From NCBI RefSeq assembly GCF_000526215.1, contig NZ_JAFQ01000004.1:7378001-7442000 (forward strand): 64,000 nt of DNA, read 5' to 3'. Positions 45,405 to 54,021 of this stretch are shown in pieces (position 1 is the stretch's first letter; every line of letters begins with the position of its first letter). The notes under the pieces are model-generated. The model had not been told where the DNA came from and ran no database searches. It saw only the letters and a program-made list of their open reading frames with translations. The translations under genes and the position numbers were made by a program. The stretch comes from Nocardia sp. BMG51109. Its GTDB lineage: Bacteria > Actinomycetota > Actinomycetes > Mycobacteriales > Mycobacteriaceae.

Positions 45405-45690
45405 CGCCTTCGATCCGGCCGGTTCCTACGCGCTCGCGCCCTCGATCTCGCTACGGCCGGAGCCCTTCGGGGCGCTGGTCTACGACTTCACCACCCGCCG
45501 CCTGTCGTTTCTGAAGACGCCGCAGCTGGTGACCGTGGTGCGAGAGCTGGAGAACCAACCCGACGCGGCCGCCGCCCTGGCGGCCGCGGGGGTGCCGGAC
45601 GACCAACACGGCCGCTACCTGACCGCGCTGGCCGGCCTGCTCGACGCCGGCACCATCCAGCCGCGCACCGACGAACAGGATCCCCGATGA
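45382..45690 (+). CDS. mftB: Mycofactocin RRE chaperone
   Basis: 102 residues at most. A small PqqD-like RiPP recognition element that binds the MftA leader and presents it to MftC; core motif LRPEPFGALVYDFTTRRLSFL. Two starts are plausible: ATG at 45382, nine bases after GAGGAGG, or GTG at 45394. Both lie inside the end of mftA, so translation is coupled. The 3' end overlaps mftC by four bases (ATGA). Confidence 0.93.
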   Translation: MACAVSTDAFDPAGSYALAPSISLRPEPFGALVYDFTTRRLSFLKTPQLVTVVRELENQPDAAAALAAAGVPDDQHGRYLTALAGLLDAGTIQPRTDEQDPR

Positions 45691-46919
45691 AACTCGTCGA
45701 ACACTTCAAACACGGCCTGGACGCGCCGATCTGCCTGACCTGGGAACTCACCTACGCGTGCAACCTGGCCTGCGAGCACTGCCTGTCCTCGTCGGGCCGC
45801 CGCGACCCGCGCGAGCTGTCGACCGAGGAATGCAAGGCGTTCATCGACGACCTCGAGCGCATGCAGGTCTTCTACGTCAACATCGGCGGCGGCGAACCCA
45901 CCGTCCGCAGCGACTTCTGGGAGCTGCTCGACTACGCCGTCGCCCACCACGTCGGAGTCAAGTTCTCCACCAACGGAATCCGGCTCACCCCCGAACGGGC
46001 CCGCAAGCTGGCCGCCACCGACTACGTCGACGTGCAGATCTCCATCGACGGCGCCACCGCCGAGGTGAACGACGCCGTCCGCGGACCCGGCTCGTTCGAC
46101 ACCGCGATGCGCGCCATGCAGAACCTCGCCGACGCCGGCTTCGAGAACTTCAAGATTTCGGTCGTGATGACCCGGCACAACGTCGATCAGCTCGACGAGT
46201 TCAAGGCCATCGCCGACCGCTTCGGCGCGCAGCTGCGCATCACCCGGCTGCGCCCGTCCGGCCGCGGCGCCGACGTCTGGTCCGAGCTGCACCCGACCAC
46301 CGACCAGCAGCTGACGATCTACGACTGGCTGGTCGCCAACGGCGAGGGCGTGCTGACCGGCGACTCGTTCTTCCACCTCAACGCGCTGGGCTCCACTCCC
46401 CTGGCCGGGCTGAACCTGTGCGGCGCCGGGCGGGTGGTGTGCCTGGTCGACCCGGTCGGCGACGTCTACGCCTGCCCGTTCGCCATCCACGACGAGTTCC
46501 TCGCCGGGAACGTGCGTGACACCGGCGGCTTCGAAACCGTCTGGCGCGCATCGGAGTTGTTCGACCGGCTGCGGCAGCCGCAGACCGGCGGCGCCTGCGC
46601 CTCCTGCTCGGCCTACGACGCCTGTCAGGGTGGCTGCATGGCCGCGAAATTCTTCACCGGCCTCCCCCTCGACGGTCCCGACCCCGAATGTGTGCGCGGC
46701 AACGGCGAACTCGCGCTCAGCACCGCCGGCGCCCGCCCCCAGCCGGACAAGGACCACTCCCGCTCCACCGCGGCGAGCCGCAAATCCGACACCGCGGCGA
46801 GCCGCAAATCCGGCACCGCGCCGCGCCGCGCGGTCGCGCTGGGCATGCCCGCGGCGCCCGGCCGCACCACCGCCCCGGACCGCGCCTGCGACACCAGCCC
46901 GCTCGCCGGGCTGCGCTGA
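45687..46919 (+). CDS. mftC: Mycofactocin radical SAM maturase
   Basis: 410 residues. Radical SAM cluster CNLACEHC (Cys 25, 29, 32) and a C-terminal SPASM domain with many cysteines (CGAGRVVCLVD, YACPF, CASCSAYDACQGGC) for auxiliary iron-sulfur clusters. It oxidatively decarboxylates the MftA C-terminal tyrosine and then forms the Val-Tyr ring. After the SPASM cysteines comes a ~60-residue basic, Ala/Pro-rich tail with a near-perfect 24-bp duplication (ASRKSDTA, ASRKSGTA at about 46777-46824), probably disordered. Confidence 0.95.
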   Translation: MKLVEHFKHGLDAPICLTWELTYACNLACEHCLSSSGRRDPRELSTEECKAFIDDLERMQVFYVNIGGGEPTVRSDFWELLDYAVAHHVGVKFSTNGIRLTPERARKLAATDYVDVQISIDGATAEVNDAVRGPGSFDTAMRAMQNLADAGFENFKISVVMTRHNVDQLDEFKAIADRFGAQLRITRLRPSGRGADVWSELHPTTDQQLTIYDWLVANGEGVLTGDSFFHLNALGSTPLAGLNLCGAGRVVCLVDPVGDVYACPFAIHDEFLAGNVRDTGGFETVWRASELFDRLRQPQTGGACASCSAYDACQGGCMAAKFFTGLPLDGPDPECVRGNGELALSTAGARPQPDKDHSRSTAASRKSDTAASRKSGTAPRRAVALGMPAAPGRTTAPDRACDTSPLAGLR

Positions 46920-46947
46920 CCGGATCCCCTCCCCGACAAGGATTCTC

Positions 46948-48120
46948 ATGGCAAGTACACGTGACTGGTTCGAATCGGTCGCCGAGGCACAGCGGCGTGC
47001 GAAGAAGCGCGTCCCGAAGGCGGTGTATCTGGCCCTGCTGGCCGGATCGGAGGCCGGCGCGACGCTCGACGACAATGCCGCCGCCTTCGCCGAACTCGGG
47101 CTGCGGCCGCATATCGCCGATCTGCCCGCGACCCGGGATCTGTCGACCACCGTTCTGGGGCAAGAGCTTTCGATGCCGGTGATCTGCTCGCCCACGGGCG
47201 TGCAGGCCGTCGACCCGGACGGCGAGGTCGGGGTGGCGCGCGGCGCGGCGATGTCGGGCACCGCGCTGGGGTTGTCGTCGTTCGGGTCCAAGCCGATCGA
47301 GGACGTCGTCGCCGCCAACGAGAAGACCTTCTTCCAGGTCTACTGGCTCGGCGACAAGGACGCCATGCTCGCCCGGCTGGAGCGGGCCCGCGCCGGCGGC
47401 GCGAAGGGCCTGATCGTCACGCTCGACTGGGTTTTCGCCACCGCCCGCGACTGGGGCAGCCCCGCGCTGCCCGAACGCATCGATGTGAAGACCGCGGCGA
47501 AGTTCGCGCCGCAGGTCATGCTCCGGCCCGGCTGGTTCCTGCGCTACGCCCGCACCGGGAAGCTGCCGGATCTGACCACCCCGAACCTCGTGCCCCGGGG
47601 CGAGCAGGGGCCGACGTTCTTCGGCGCCTACGGCGAATGGATGGGCACCCCGCCGCCCACCTGGGACGATCTGGCCTGGCTGCGGCAGCAGTGGGACGGG
47701 CCGTTCCTGCTCAAGGGAATCGGCCGCCCCGACGACGCCAAGCGGGCCGTCGATATCGGCGCCACCGCCCTCTCGGTATCCAATCACGGTGGTAACAACC
47801 TCGATACGACCCCGGCCACGATCCGCATGCTGCCCAGCGTCGCGGGCGCGGTCGGCGACCAGATCGAGGTTTTGCTCGACGGTGGTGTCCGACGCGGCGG
47901 CGACGTGGTCAAGGCGCTCGCGCTCGGCGCCAAGGCCGTCATGATCGGCCGGCCCTACCTGTGGGGTATGGCCGCCGCCGGTGATCGCGGCGTGCACAAC
48001 GTCCTGGAGGTGCTGCGCCAGGGCATCGACTCGGCCCTCTACGGGCTGGGCCGCGCGTCGGTGCACGATCTGACGCCCGAGGACGTCCTGGTGCCGGACG
48101 GTTTCACCCGGGGCATGTGA
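46948..48120 (+). CDS. mftD: FMN-dependent mycofactocin dehydrogenase
   Basis: 390 residues from the ATG at 46948 after AAGGA. TIM-barrel of the lactate/glycolate oxidase family: FMN-binding and catalytic segments CSPTGVQAVDPDG, SVSNHGGNNLD and LLDGGVRRGGDVVKAL, then MIGRPYLWG. MftD converts the released 3-amino-5-hydroxybenzyl-dimethylpyrrolidinone to premycofactocin. The next gene starts at the following base, so the two are cotranscribed. Confidence 0.95.
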   Translation: MASTRDWFESVAEAQRRAKKRVPKAVYLALLAGSEAGATLDDNAAAFAELGLRPHIADLPATRDLSTTVLGQELSMPVICSPTGVQAVDPDGEVGVARGAAMSGTALGLSSFGSKPIEDVVAANEKTFFQVYWLGDKDAMLARLERARAGGAKGLIVTLDWVFATARDWGSPALPERIDVKTAAKFAPQVMLRPGWFLRYARTGKLPDLTTPNLVPRGEQGPTFFGAYGEWMGTPPPTWDDLAWLRQQWDGPFLLKGIGRPDDAKRAVDIGATALSVSNHGGNNLDTTPATIRMLPSVAGAVGDQIEVLLDGGVRRGGDVVKALALGAKAVMIGRPYLWGMAAAGDRGVHNVLEVLRQGIDSALYGLGRASVHDLTPEDVLVPDGFTRGM

Positions 48121-48909
48121 ATGGACGGCGGACCGGTCGCGGTGGTCACCGGCGCGGCGCGCGGCATCGGCGCCGCCACGGTGCACCGGCTCGCCGCCAC
48201 GGGATGGCGGGTGGTCGCCGTCGACCTCTGCCGCGACGACCCGGACCTCGGCTACCCGCTCGGCACCCGGGCGCAACTGACATCGGTCGCCGCACCGTAC
48301 GGCGGCGCGGTCGTCGATGTCGTCGCCGACGTCCGGGATGCCGAAAGCCTCGGTGCGGCAGTGGCTCTCGCCCATGACACCTTCGGCGGACTGGACGCCG
48401 CGGTGGCGGCCGCCGCGGTGATGACCGGCGGCCGGCCGCTGTGGGAGACCACCACGGCCGACTGGGCGCCGATGTTCGATATCGGCGTGCACGGCATGGC
48501 CAACCTCGCGCGCGCCGCGATCCCGGTCATGCTGCGCCGGCCGGAACCGCGCACCGGCCGCTTCGTCGGGGTGGCCTCGGCCGCCGCACACCACGGCATG
48601 TGGCACCTGTCCGGCTACAACTCCGCCAAACACGCGGTGGTCGGCCTGATCAAGGGCCTGGCCCACGACCTGCGCGGCACCGGAATCACCGCCACGGCGG
48701 TCTCCCCGGGTTCCACCCGTACCGACCTGCTGGCCGAAACCGCCCGCCTCTACGACCTCGCCGACGCCGACGAATTCGCCGAACACCAACTGCTGGACCG
48801 CATTCTCGAACCCGAGGAGGTAGCGGCCGCCATAACCTGGCTGTGCTCCCCCGAATCCGCCGCCGTGACCGGCACCGTCGTCCAGGCCGACGGCGGGTTC
48901 CTGTCATGA
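48121..48909 (+). CDS. Mycofactocin-coupled SDR-family oxidoreductase
   Basis: 262 residues. Short-chain dehydrogenase with TGAARGIGAAT nucleotide motif, a long insertion after the second strand typical of the mycofactocin-associated SDR group, catalytic YNSAK (Tyr-x3-Lys) and a C-terminal AAAITWLCSPESAAVTG element. Such enzymes hold NAD without release and pass electrons to mycofactocin, oxidising alcohols. It lies inside the biosynthetic operon, directly after mftD with zero spacing, so it is probably the dedicated client enzyme. The alcohol substrate is unknown. Confidence 0.9.
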   Translation: MDGGPVAVVTGAARGIGAATVHRLAATGWRVVAVDLCRDDPDLGYPLGTRAQLTSVAAPYGGAVVDVVADVRDAESLGAAVALAHDTFGGLDAAVAAAAVMTGGRPLWETTTADWAPMFDIGVHGMANLARAAIPVMLRRPEPRTGRFVGVASAAAHHGMWHLSGYNSAKHAVVGLIKGLAHDLRGTGITATAVSPGSTRTDLLAETARLYDLADADEFAEHQLLDRILEPEEVAAAITWLCSPESAAVTGTVVQADGGFLS

Positions 48910-49668
48910 CGACGCAGAGGCTCGTGGATCGCCTTGCGGCACCGAAGCCCCGGACCGGCGGGCCCGGAATCCTGCACAGCCACAGGCACTGTCGCGCACA
49001 CCGCCCACGAACTTCTGCCATCACGACTCGCGGACAATCCGATCGCCCGATGCGCCGAAACTCGGAGCTGCCGCCCCCGGGTACCGCCATGGCCGTCAGC
49101 ACTGTCGTACCGGCCGACGCCGGTCCGGCGACGGGCATACCGCTCGACCGCCGCGCCGCAACGGCAACACGTCACGGCCGTAGACACTGCCGCATGCCGG
49201 CTCGACTGCCACAAGCTCTGCCGTGCAAGCCGACTATTGTTGGTTCCCAGTATGACTCGGGTACCGCCCTACCGCCGGTTCCACCGAGCCATCCGACTGC
49301 GCGCCCGAGTCCACCGGCAGCGTCGCACAAGCCGGCAGATGGCTGCCATGACGACCCGGATGCGGCTCGACCGGCGGTACCGCCGGGCCGTGTGTGCCCG
49401 AGTTCGCCGGGGTCACCGACCTCGTCGTACAGGTCGGGCGGTGGCTGCCGTGACTGTTCGGGTGCAGTTCGTCGCCGGTTCCGCCGAGCCATCCGGCCGG
49501 GAGCCCCTGCGTTCACCGAGTTCAGCGGCATTCTCGTACCAGCCGAGAGGAGGCTGCTGTGACTGCTCGGGTCCGGCTTGCTCACCGGTTCCGCCGAACC
49601 ATCCGGCGGAGCGCCCCCGAGCCCGCCGGACCCACCGGCATTCTCGTACAAGCCGGGAGGTGGCTGCC
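48906..49668 (+). repeat. Decaying tandem array of mftF 5'-end copies
   Basis: Units of about 96-110 bp begin at 49252, 49348, 49450 and 49559 and run into the true mftF start at 49669; each unit begins ATGAC or GTGAC followed by an ACTCGGGT-like stretch. Shared blocks include ATGACGACCCGGATGCGGCT (49348) against GTGACTACTCGGGTGCGGCT (mftF), CCGGTTCCGCCGA (49473 and 49584), GGCATTCTCGTAC and GGGAGGTGGCTGCC-type ribosome-binding ends. A poorer copy starts at 48906 at the SDR stop codon (ATGACGACGCAGAGGCTCG); the part between is more decayed. The downstream units are not all the same length modulo three, so this is not one protein repeat. Confidence 0.8.
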
Positions 49669-51000
49669 GTGACTACTCGGGTGCGGCTGGATCGGCGGGT
49701 GCGTCGATTCGATGATGGGCGTGTGGTTCTCGGTGGGTCGCCGATGCGGGTGGTTCGGTTGAGTGGTGCCGGGGCGCGGCGGCTCGGGGAATGGGCCGCG
49801 GGGGCGGTGGTCGGGGAACATCGGTCCGAGCGGGCGCTGTTGCGGCGGATGGTGGAGGCCGGGATCGCTCATCCGGTGGCGGAGGGTAGCTCGTTCGGGC
49901 CGGGCGACGTGACCGTCGTCGTTCCCGTGAAGGACAACCGGCCGGGACTGGAGCGGCTGCTGTCGCGGGTGCACGAGGTGGGGGCGGGCGTGGTCGTGGA
50001 CGACGGGTCGGCCGTGCCCGTAGCGGAAAGCTCTGTCCGTCATGAGGTTTCGCGGGGACCGGCGGCCGCCCGCAATACCGGATGGCGGGTGGCCGGGACT
50101 GCGCTGGTGGCCTTCCTCGACTCGGATACCGTCCCCGACGACGGGTGGCTCGACAACATCCTGCCGTTGTTCGGCGATTCCGGCGTGGCGGCGGTGGCAC
50201 CGCGCATCGTGTCGACCGGCCGGGGTGTCATCGGGCGGTACGAGGCCGATCGCGGAAGTCTGGATATGGGTGGCGATCCCGCCGACGTCCGGCCCGACGG
50301 GCAGGTCCGCTACGTGCCCAGTGCGGCGCTGGTGATACGTCGCGAGGCGCTCGAGGCGGTGGGCGGCTTCGACGAACGACTCCGCTTCGGCGAGGACGTC
50401 GATCTGGTCTGGCGGCTCATCGATGCCGGGTTCTCCGTTCGGTACCAACCCGATTCGATCGTCCGGCACGAAACCAGGCCGACGCTCGGCGGGTGGCTGC
50501 GGCAGCGCTTCGACTACGGCACCTCGGCCGCACCGCTGGCGGTGCGCCATCCCGGCATGCTCGCCTGTGCGCGGATCCCCCGGCCCTTCCTCGCCCAGTG
50601 CGCCTTGGCCTCGGCCGGAAAACCCGGCCTGGCGCTCGCCGCCGCGGCCGTCGCCGGTGGGCAGTCCGCAATGCGGTTGCGACGCAGCGGTATTCCGCTA
50701 CCGGACGCCGCCGGTGTCGCGGCGACCGCGCAGCTCCGGTTCGCCGGTCGGCTGGGCGTCGCCGTGCGCACGCTGTGGTGGGCGCCGGCCCTCGTGCACC
50801 GCCGCACAAGGCGATTCGTGGCCCTGTCGTTCGCACCGATCGCCGCGGCGGGCCTGATTCGTGGCGGTGTGCGATGGACGGTGCTGCGCCTGCTCGACGA
50901 CCTGGCCTACGGAGCCGGCGTCTGGGCCGGCTGCCTGCGCCATCGGAGCGCGGAGCCGCTACTGCCCGCCGTAGGCCCGCACCGCCGAGCAGCACGATGA
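49669..51000 (+). CDS. mftF: Mycofactocin glycosyltransferase
   Basis: 443 residues from a GTG at 49669, eight bases after GGGAGG. After an N-terminal ~80-residue RRE-like/linker region comes a family 2 glycosyltransferase (VTVVVPVKDN, VVDDGS, FLDSDTVPDDGW with the DxD-type motif, FGEDVDLVWRL). The C-terminus has hydrophobic helices, so it is probably membrane-attached. In mycobacteria MftF adds a glucose oligomer to premycofactocin. The frame is open upstream to 48934, but that segment is the repeat array, not family sequence. It overlaps mftE by four bases (ATGA). Confidence 0.93.
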   Translation: MTTRVRLDRRVRRFDDGRVVLGGSPMRVVRLSGAGARRLGEWAAGAVVGEHRSERALLRRMVEAGIAHPVAEGSSFGPGDVTVVVPVKDNRPGLERLLSRVHEVGAGVVVDDGSAVPVAESSVRHEVSRGPAAARNTGWRVAGTALVAFLDSDTVPDDGWLDNILPLFGDSGVAAVAPRIVSTGRGVIGRYEADRGSLDMGGDPADVRPDGQVRYVPSAALVIRREALEAVGGFDERLRFGEDVDLVWRLIDAGFSVRYQPDSIVRHETRPTLGGWLRQRFDYGTSAAPLAVRHPGMLACARIPRPFLAQCALASAGKPGLALAAAAVAGGQSAMRLRRSGIPLPDAAGVAATAQLRFAGRLGVAVRTLWWAPALVHRRTRRFVALSFAPIAAAGLIRGGVRWTVLRLLDDLAYGAGVWAGCLRHRSAEPLLPAVGPHRRAAR

Positions 51001-51665
51001 ACCTCGGCGACCTGCGATCACCCGAGTTCGCCGACCGGATCGGCCGGACGGTACTCGCCGTACCGCTCGGCGCCACCGAACAGCACGGCCCGCATCTGCC
51101 CCTGCGCACCGACACCGCCGTCGCCGCCGAACTGTGCCGCCGGCTGGCCGAACGATGCCCGGATATCGTTGTCGCACCGGCGATTCCGTACGGCGCCAGC
51201 GGCGAGCACGCCGGCTTCCCGGGCACCCTGTCGATCGGTCACCGTGCGCTCGAACTCCTCCTCGTCGAACTCGTCCGCTCCGCCGACGATTTCGCCGGCG
51301 TCGTCCTGGTCAACGGGCACGGCGGAAATCTCCAGGCCCTGCGCTCCGCCCAGCGCCTCCTGACCGCCGAACAGCGCCCGCCCCTGATCTGGTCCCCCAC
51401 CGGCTCCGCCGGCGACAGCCACGCCGGGCACACCGAAACCTCGGTCATGCTGTGCCTCGACGACAGCATCGACCTGAGCACGGCCTCCCCCGGAAACACC
51501 CGCCCCCTCTCCGAGATCATGCCGGCACTCCGCGAACGCGGGGTATCCGCCGTGAGCCCCAACGGAGTCCTGGGCGACCCGACCCAGGCCGACCCCGCCG
51601 AAGGCGAGAAGATCCTGGAGCGCTGGACGGAATCCCTGGTAGCCGCTGTCGCGGAACGGTTCTGA
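50997..51665 (+). CDS. mftE: Mycofactocin precursor peptidase (creatininase family)
   Basis: 222 residues. Creatinine-amidohydrolase fold with metal-binding LGATEQHGPHLPLRTD, EHAGFPGTLS, NGHGGN and the later GHTETS glutamate. It releases the modified Val-Tyr dipeptide-derived core from MftA. The ATG overlaps the mftF stop codon, so translation is coupled. It is the last gene of the operon; here mftF precedes mftE, the reverse of the M. tuberculosis order. Confidence 0.94.
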   Translation: MNLGDLRSPEFADRIGRTVLAVPLGATEQHGPHLPLRTDTAVAAELCRRLAERCPDIVVAPAIPYGASGEHAGFPGTLSIGHRALELLLVELVRSADDFAGVVLVNGHGGNLQALRSAQRLLTAEQRPPLIWSPTGSAGDSHAGHTETSVMLCLDDSIDLSTASPGNTRPLSEIMPALRERGVSAVSPNGVLGDPTQADPAEGEKILERWTESLVAAVAERF

Positions 51666-51683
51666 CCGCCAACACCCGCGGGG

Positions 51684-52043
51684 TCAGCGGCAGCAGTTGG
51701 GGTCGAGGACTACGCAGAGGGCGGTGAGGGCGTCTCGGCGGGCGCGATGGTAGGTGTGCATGCCGCGGCGTTCGGAATCGACCAGGCCGGCCTTGCGCAG
51801 CTGGGACAGGTGGTGGCTGACCGTCGATTCGGCCAGGCCGACCGCCGCGGCGAGGTCGCCGCTGTTCTCCTCGCCGTCGGCGCTCGTCAGCAGGAGCGAC
51901 ATCAGCTTCACCCGCTCCGGGTCGGCAATTGCCTTGAGGCGCAAGGCGACCTCGAGGGCGGCGGCATCGTCCACCGGACCGGCCGCCACCGGGGCACAGC
52001 AGACGGGGGCCGACATGTCGATCACGGGCAACGCCTTGGGCAT
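51684..52043 (-). CDS. arsR: ArsR-family metalloregulator
   Basis: 119 residues from the ATG at 52043. Winged helix with AVGLAESTVSHHLSQLRKAG as recognition region. Metal-binding cysteines are at the ends, not in the alpha-3 helix: VCCAPV at the N-terminus and CVVLDPNCC at the C-terminus, like the N-terminal Cys-Cys type of corynebacterial ArsR. Binding of As(III) or a similar soft metal would release it from the two operators at 52066-52124, which lie between it and the divergent arsI/cadI-like gene. A nearby start at about 52016 is possible. Confidence 0.9.
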   Translation of the reverse strand: MPKALPVIDMSAPVCCAPVAAGPVDDAAALEVALRLKAIADPERVKLMSLLLTSADGEENSGDLAAAVGLAESTVSHHLSQLRKAGLVDSERRGMHTYHRARRDALTALCVVLDPNCCR

Positions 52044-52065
52044 GTGATCGACAGTACCCGGATTA

Positions 52066-52080
52066 TTGACATATGTCGAA
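52066..52080. promoter_or_regulatory. ArsR operator O1
   Basis: TTGACATATGTCGAA, an inverted repeat around ACATATGT, 23 bp upstream of arsR. It is the reverse complement of O2. Confidence 0.88.
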
Positions 52081-52109
52081 AAGGTGGGCAGACTCGGCGA
52101 CACCAACTC

Positions 52110-52124
52110 TTCGACATATGTCAA
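52110..52124. promoter_or_regulatory. ArsR operator O2
   Basis: TTCGACATATGTCAA, the exact mirror of O1, 44 bp away centre to centre (about four helical turns) and 53 bp upstream of the arsI/cadI-like gene. One operator faces each gene. Confidence 0.88.
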
Positions 52125-52176
52125 ATCAATGGATCCCGGCCGGAACCGCGCCGGGACGACGGCAAGGAGTTTCACC

Positions 52177-52722
52177 ATGTCCCGAATCCAGCTGGCCCTC
52201 AACGTCGACGACCTCGACCGGGCCGTGACTTTCTATTCGACGTTGTTCGCCGCCGAGCCCGCCAAGCGCAAGCCCGGCTACGCCAACTTCGCCCTCGCCG
52301 AACCACCGCTCAAACTGGTGCTCATCGAGAATCCCGGCCAGGGCGGCAGCGTCAACCATCTCGGCGTCGAGGTCGACAGTTCCGAGCGGGTGCACGGCGA
52401 GATCGCGCGACTGTCCGAGGCGGGCCTGTTCACCGAGGAGCAGATCGCGACCACGTGCTGTTTCGCCACCCAGGACAAGGTGTGGGTCACCGGCGCCGAC
52501 GAGGAGCGCTGGGAGGTGTACACCGTCCTCGCCGACAGCGAATCCTTCGGCACCGCACCGGAACTCGGGGACGCCGAAGCGGTACAGGCATGCTGCGGCA
52601 CGCCCGGAGAGGCCGCCGGCGACAATGCGTCCGGCGGAACCCGGGACACCGCCGACTCCGCCTGTTGCGAACCCGCCGCGCGGGCACGGGCCGTCGCGTC
52701 CGGCGCGGACTGCTGCCGCTGA
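52177..52722 (+). CDS. ArsI/CadI-family metal-resistance protein
   Basis: 181 residues from the ATG at 52177, after AAGGAG. A VOC/glyoxalase-fold domain (about 1-125) with metal ligands in the NHLGVEV and WEVYTV segments and the TTCCFATQDKVWVTGAD vicinal cysteine pair that marks ArsI (C-As lyase) and CadI proteins. ArsI cleaves methyl- or aryl-As(III); CadI is cadmium-induced. The C-terminal ~55 residues carry three more Cys-Cys pairs (QACCG, SACCE, ADCCR), an unusually cysteine-rich tail. Under ArsR control by the two operators. No arsenite pump is seen in the window. Confidence 0.9.
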   Translation: MSRIQLALNVDDLDRAVTFYSTLFAAEPAKRKPGYANFALAEPPLKLVLIENPGQGGSVNHLGVEVDSSERVHGEIARLSEAGLFTEEQIATTCCFATQDKVWVTGADEERWEVYTVLADSESFGTAPELGDAEAVQACCGTPGEAAGDNASGGTRDTADSACCEPAARARAVASGADCCR

Positions 52723-52755
52723 TCCCGCGTCGCCGGGGCGGCCCGGGCGCTACGG

Positions 52756-54021
52756 CTAGAACCCGTGCGGATCGGTGTTGACCGGCGGGCATTTCTCGAA
52801 GACGACCGGCAGCGCCCTGAGCGATCGGTGGAACGGCCCGGGCCGCCAGCCCAGCTCCTCCGGCGGCACGGCCAGCCGCATCTCGGGCAGGACGTCGAGC
52901 AACTGGTCGATGGCGTCCTGCACCACCAGGTAGGCGGGGGATTTCGCCGGGCAGGCGTGCGGGCCGGCGCTCCAGGCCAGGTGCGAGCGGTTTCCGCTGC
53001 GGTCGCCGCCGGCGATCGCGGGGTCGTTGTTGCAGCCGGCGAGGCTCACCACGACCGGCTGGTGCGCGGGCAGCCAGGTGTCCTCGATGAGGATCGGCTG
53101 GCGCGGATACGTCGTGCAGAAGTTCGCCATCGGCGGGTCGCTGAACAGGACCTCGTCGAGCGCGTCGCGGGTCGGCATGCTGCCGCTGAGCATGTCGCCC
53201 CCGAACCGGGCGTCGGTGAGCATCAGCCGCACGGTATTCGTGATCAGATTGCGCTGCGCCTCGATGCCCGCGCCGTAGAAACTCATCAGCTGGGCGAGCA
53301 GTTCGTGATCGTCGAGCGCGGCCGGGTGATGGATGAGCTGCGACGTCATATCGGCGCCGGGTTCCGCGCGTTTGAGCCGAACCAGTTCCAGCAGCGCCTC
53401 TTTCAGCATCTCCATGCCGCGGGCCGCCCCGACCGTGTCGAACCGCGCGGCCATCCCGGTCGCGACCCGCTGCCCGATCTCCGGCGAACATCCCACCATC
53501 CAGTTGAGGGCTTCGAAGGCGATCGGGAACGCGTACTGGCCGACCAGGTCGGCGGCGCCCTCCTGGCAGAAGGCGTTGATCAGCGAGAGGGCGATCTGCT
53601 CGATCGTCAGATGCAGGGCATGCAGGTCGACCGCGTCGATCGCCGCCTGGGAGGCCTCCCGATAGCGGGCGTGCGTCGTACCCGTGCAGTAGCGGGCGGC
53701 GGGGTGCCACTCCATCATCGGCAGCACGGGCGAATCCGGCGGGACGCTCTGCTGCCAGGTGCGCGGGTCGGCCGGAAAGTGGTCGGGGTCGTGCAGGATT
53801 CGCACCGCCGTGCGATAGCCGATCACGAGCGTCGCCGGAACTCCGGGCGCCAGCTCGACCGGCGCCAGCGCACCGAACCGCCGCCGCATCTCGCCGTATA
53901 CGCGGTGCGGATCGGCGGCGAACTCGGGACTGTACAGCGGAACTCGGGGCCCCTCGGCATCGACGGGCGATCCGTGCCGAAGCGGGCGTGCTCCCGTCTG
54001 CGTGGGATCGGGCGTGGACGT
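52756..54021 (-). CDS. CYP157-like cytochrome P450, start codon uncertain
   Basis: About 421 residues if translation starts at an ACG (54021) that follows a strong AAGGAGG by five bases; no ATG, GTG or TTG is in frame near that site. The nearest GTG is at 54090 (about 444 residues) without a ribosome-binding site. Heme-binding loop SAGPHACPAKS holds the Cys ligand, with Trp in place of the usual Phe. The K-helix position reads ALDEVLFSDPP, so the ExxR arginine is missing, and the I-helix GAGIEAQRN lacks the usual threonine. These losses are known in the CYP157 group of Streptomyces. Substrate and redox partner are unknown. Confidence 0.82.
   Translation of the reverse strand, partial: TSTPDPTQTGARPLRHGSPVDAEGPRVPLYSPEFAADPHRVYGEMRRRFGALAPVELAPGVPATLVIGYRTAVRILHDPDHFPADPRTWQQSVPPDSPVLPMMEWHPAARYCTGTTHARYREASQAAIDAVDLHALHLTIEQIALSLINAFCQEGAADLVGQYAFPIAFEALNWMVGCSPEIGQRVATGMAARFDTVGAARGMEMLKEALLELVRLKRAEPGADMTSQLIHHPAALDDHELLAQLMSFYGAGIEAQRNLITNTVRLMLTDARFGGDMLSGSMPTRDALDEVLFSDPPMANFCTTYPRQPILIEDTWLPAHQPVVVSLAGCNNDPAIAGGDRSGNRSHLAWSAGPHACPAKSPAYLVVQDAIDQLLDVLPEMRLAVPPEELGWRPGPFHRSLRALPVVFEKCPPVNTDPHGF

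Noticed and set aside
48934..49668. N-terminal 245-residue extension of MftF
   Set aside because: The frame is open only because the DNA is GC-rich; the segment is the repeat array, and units are not all multiples of three.
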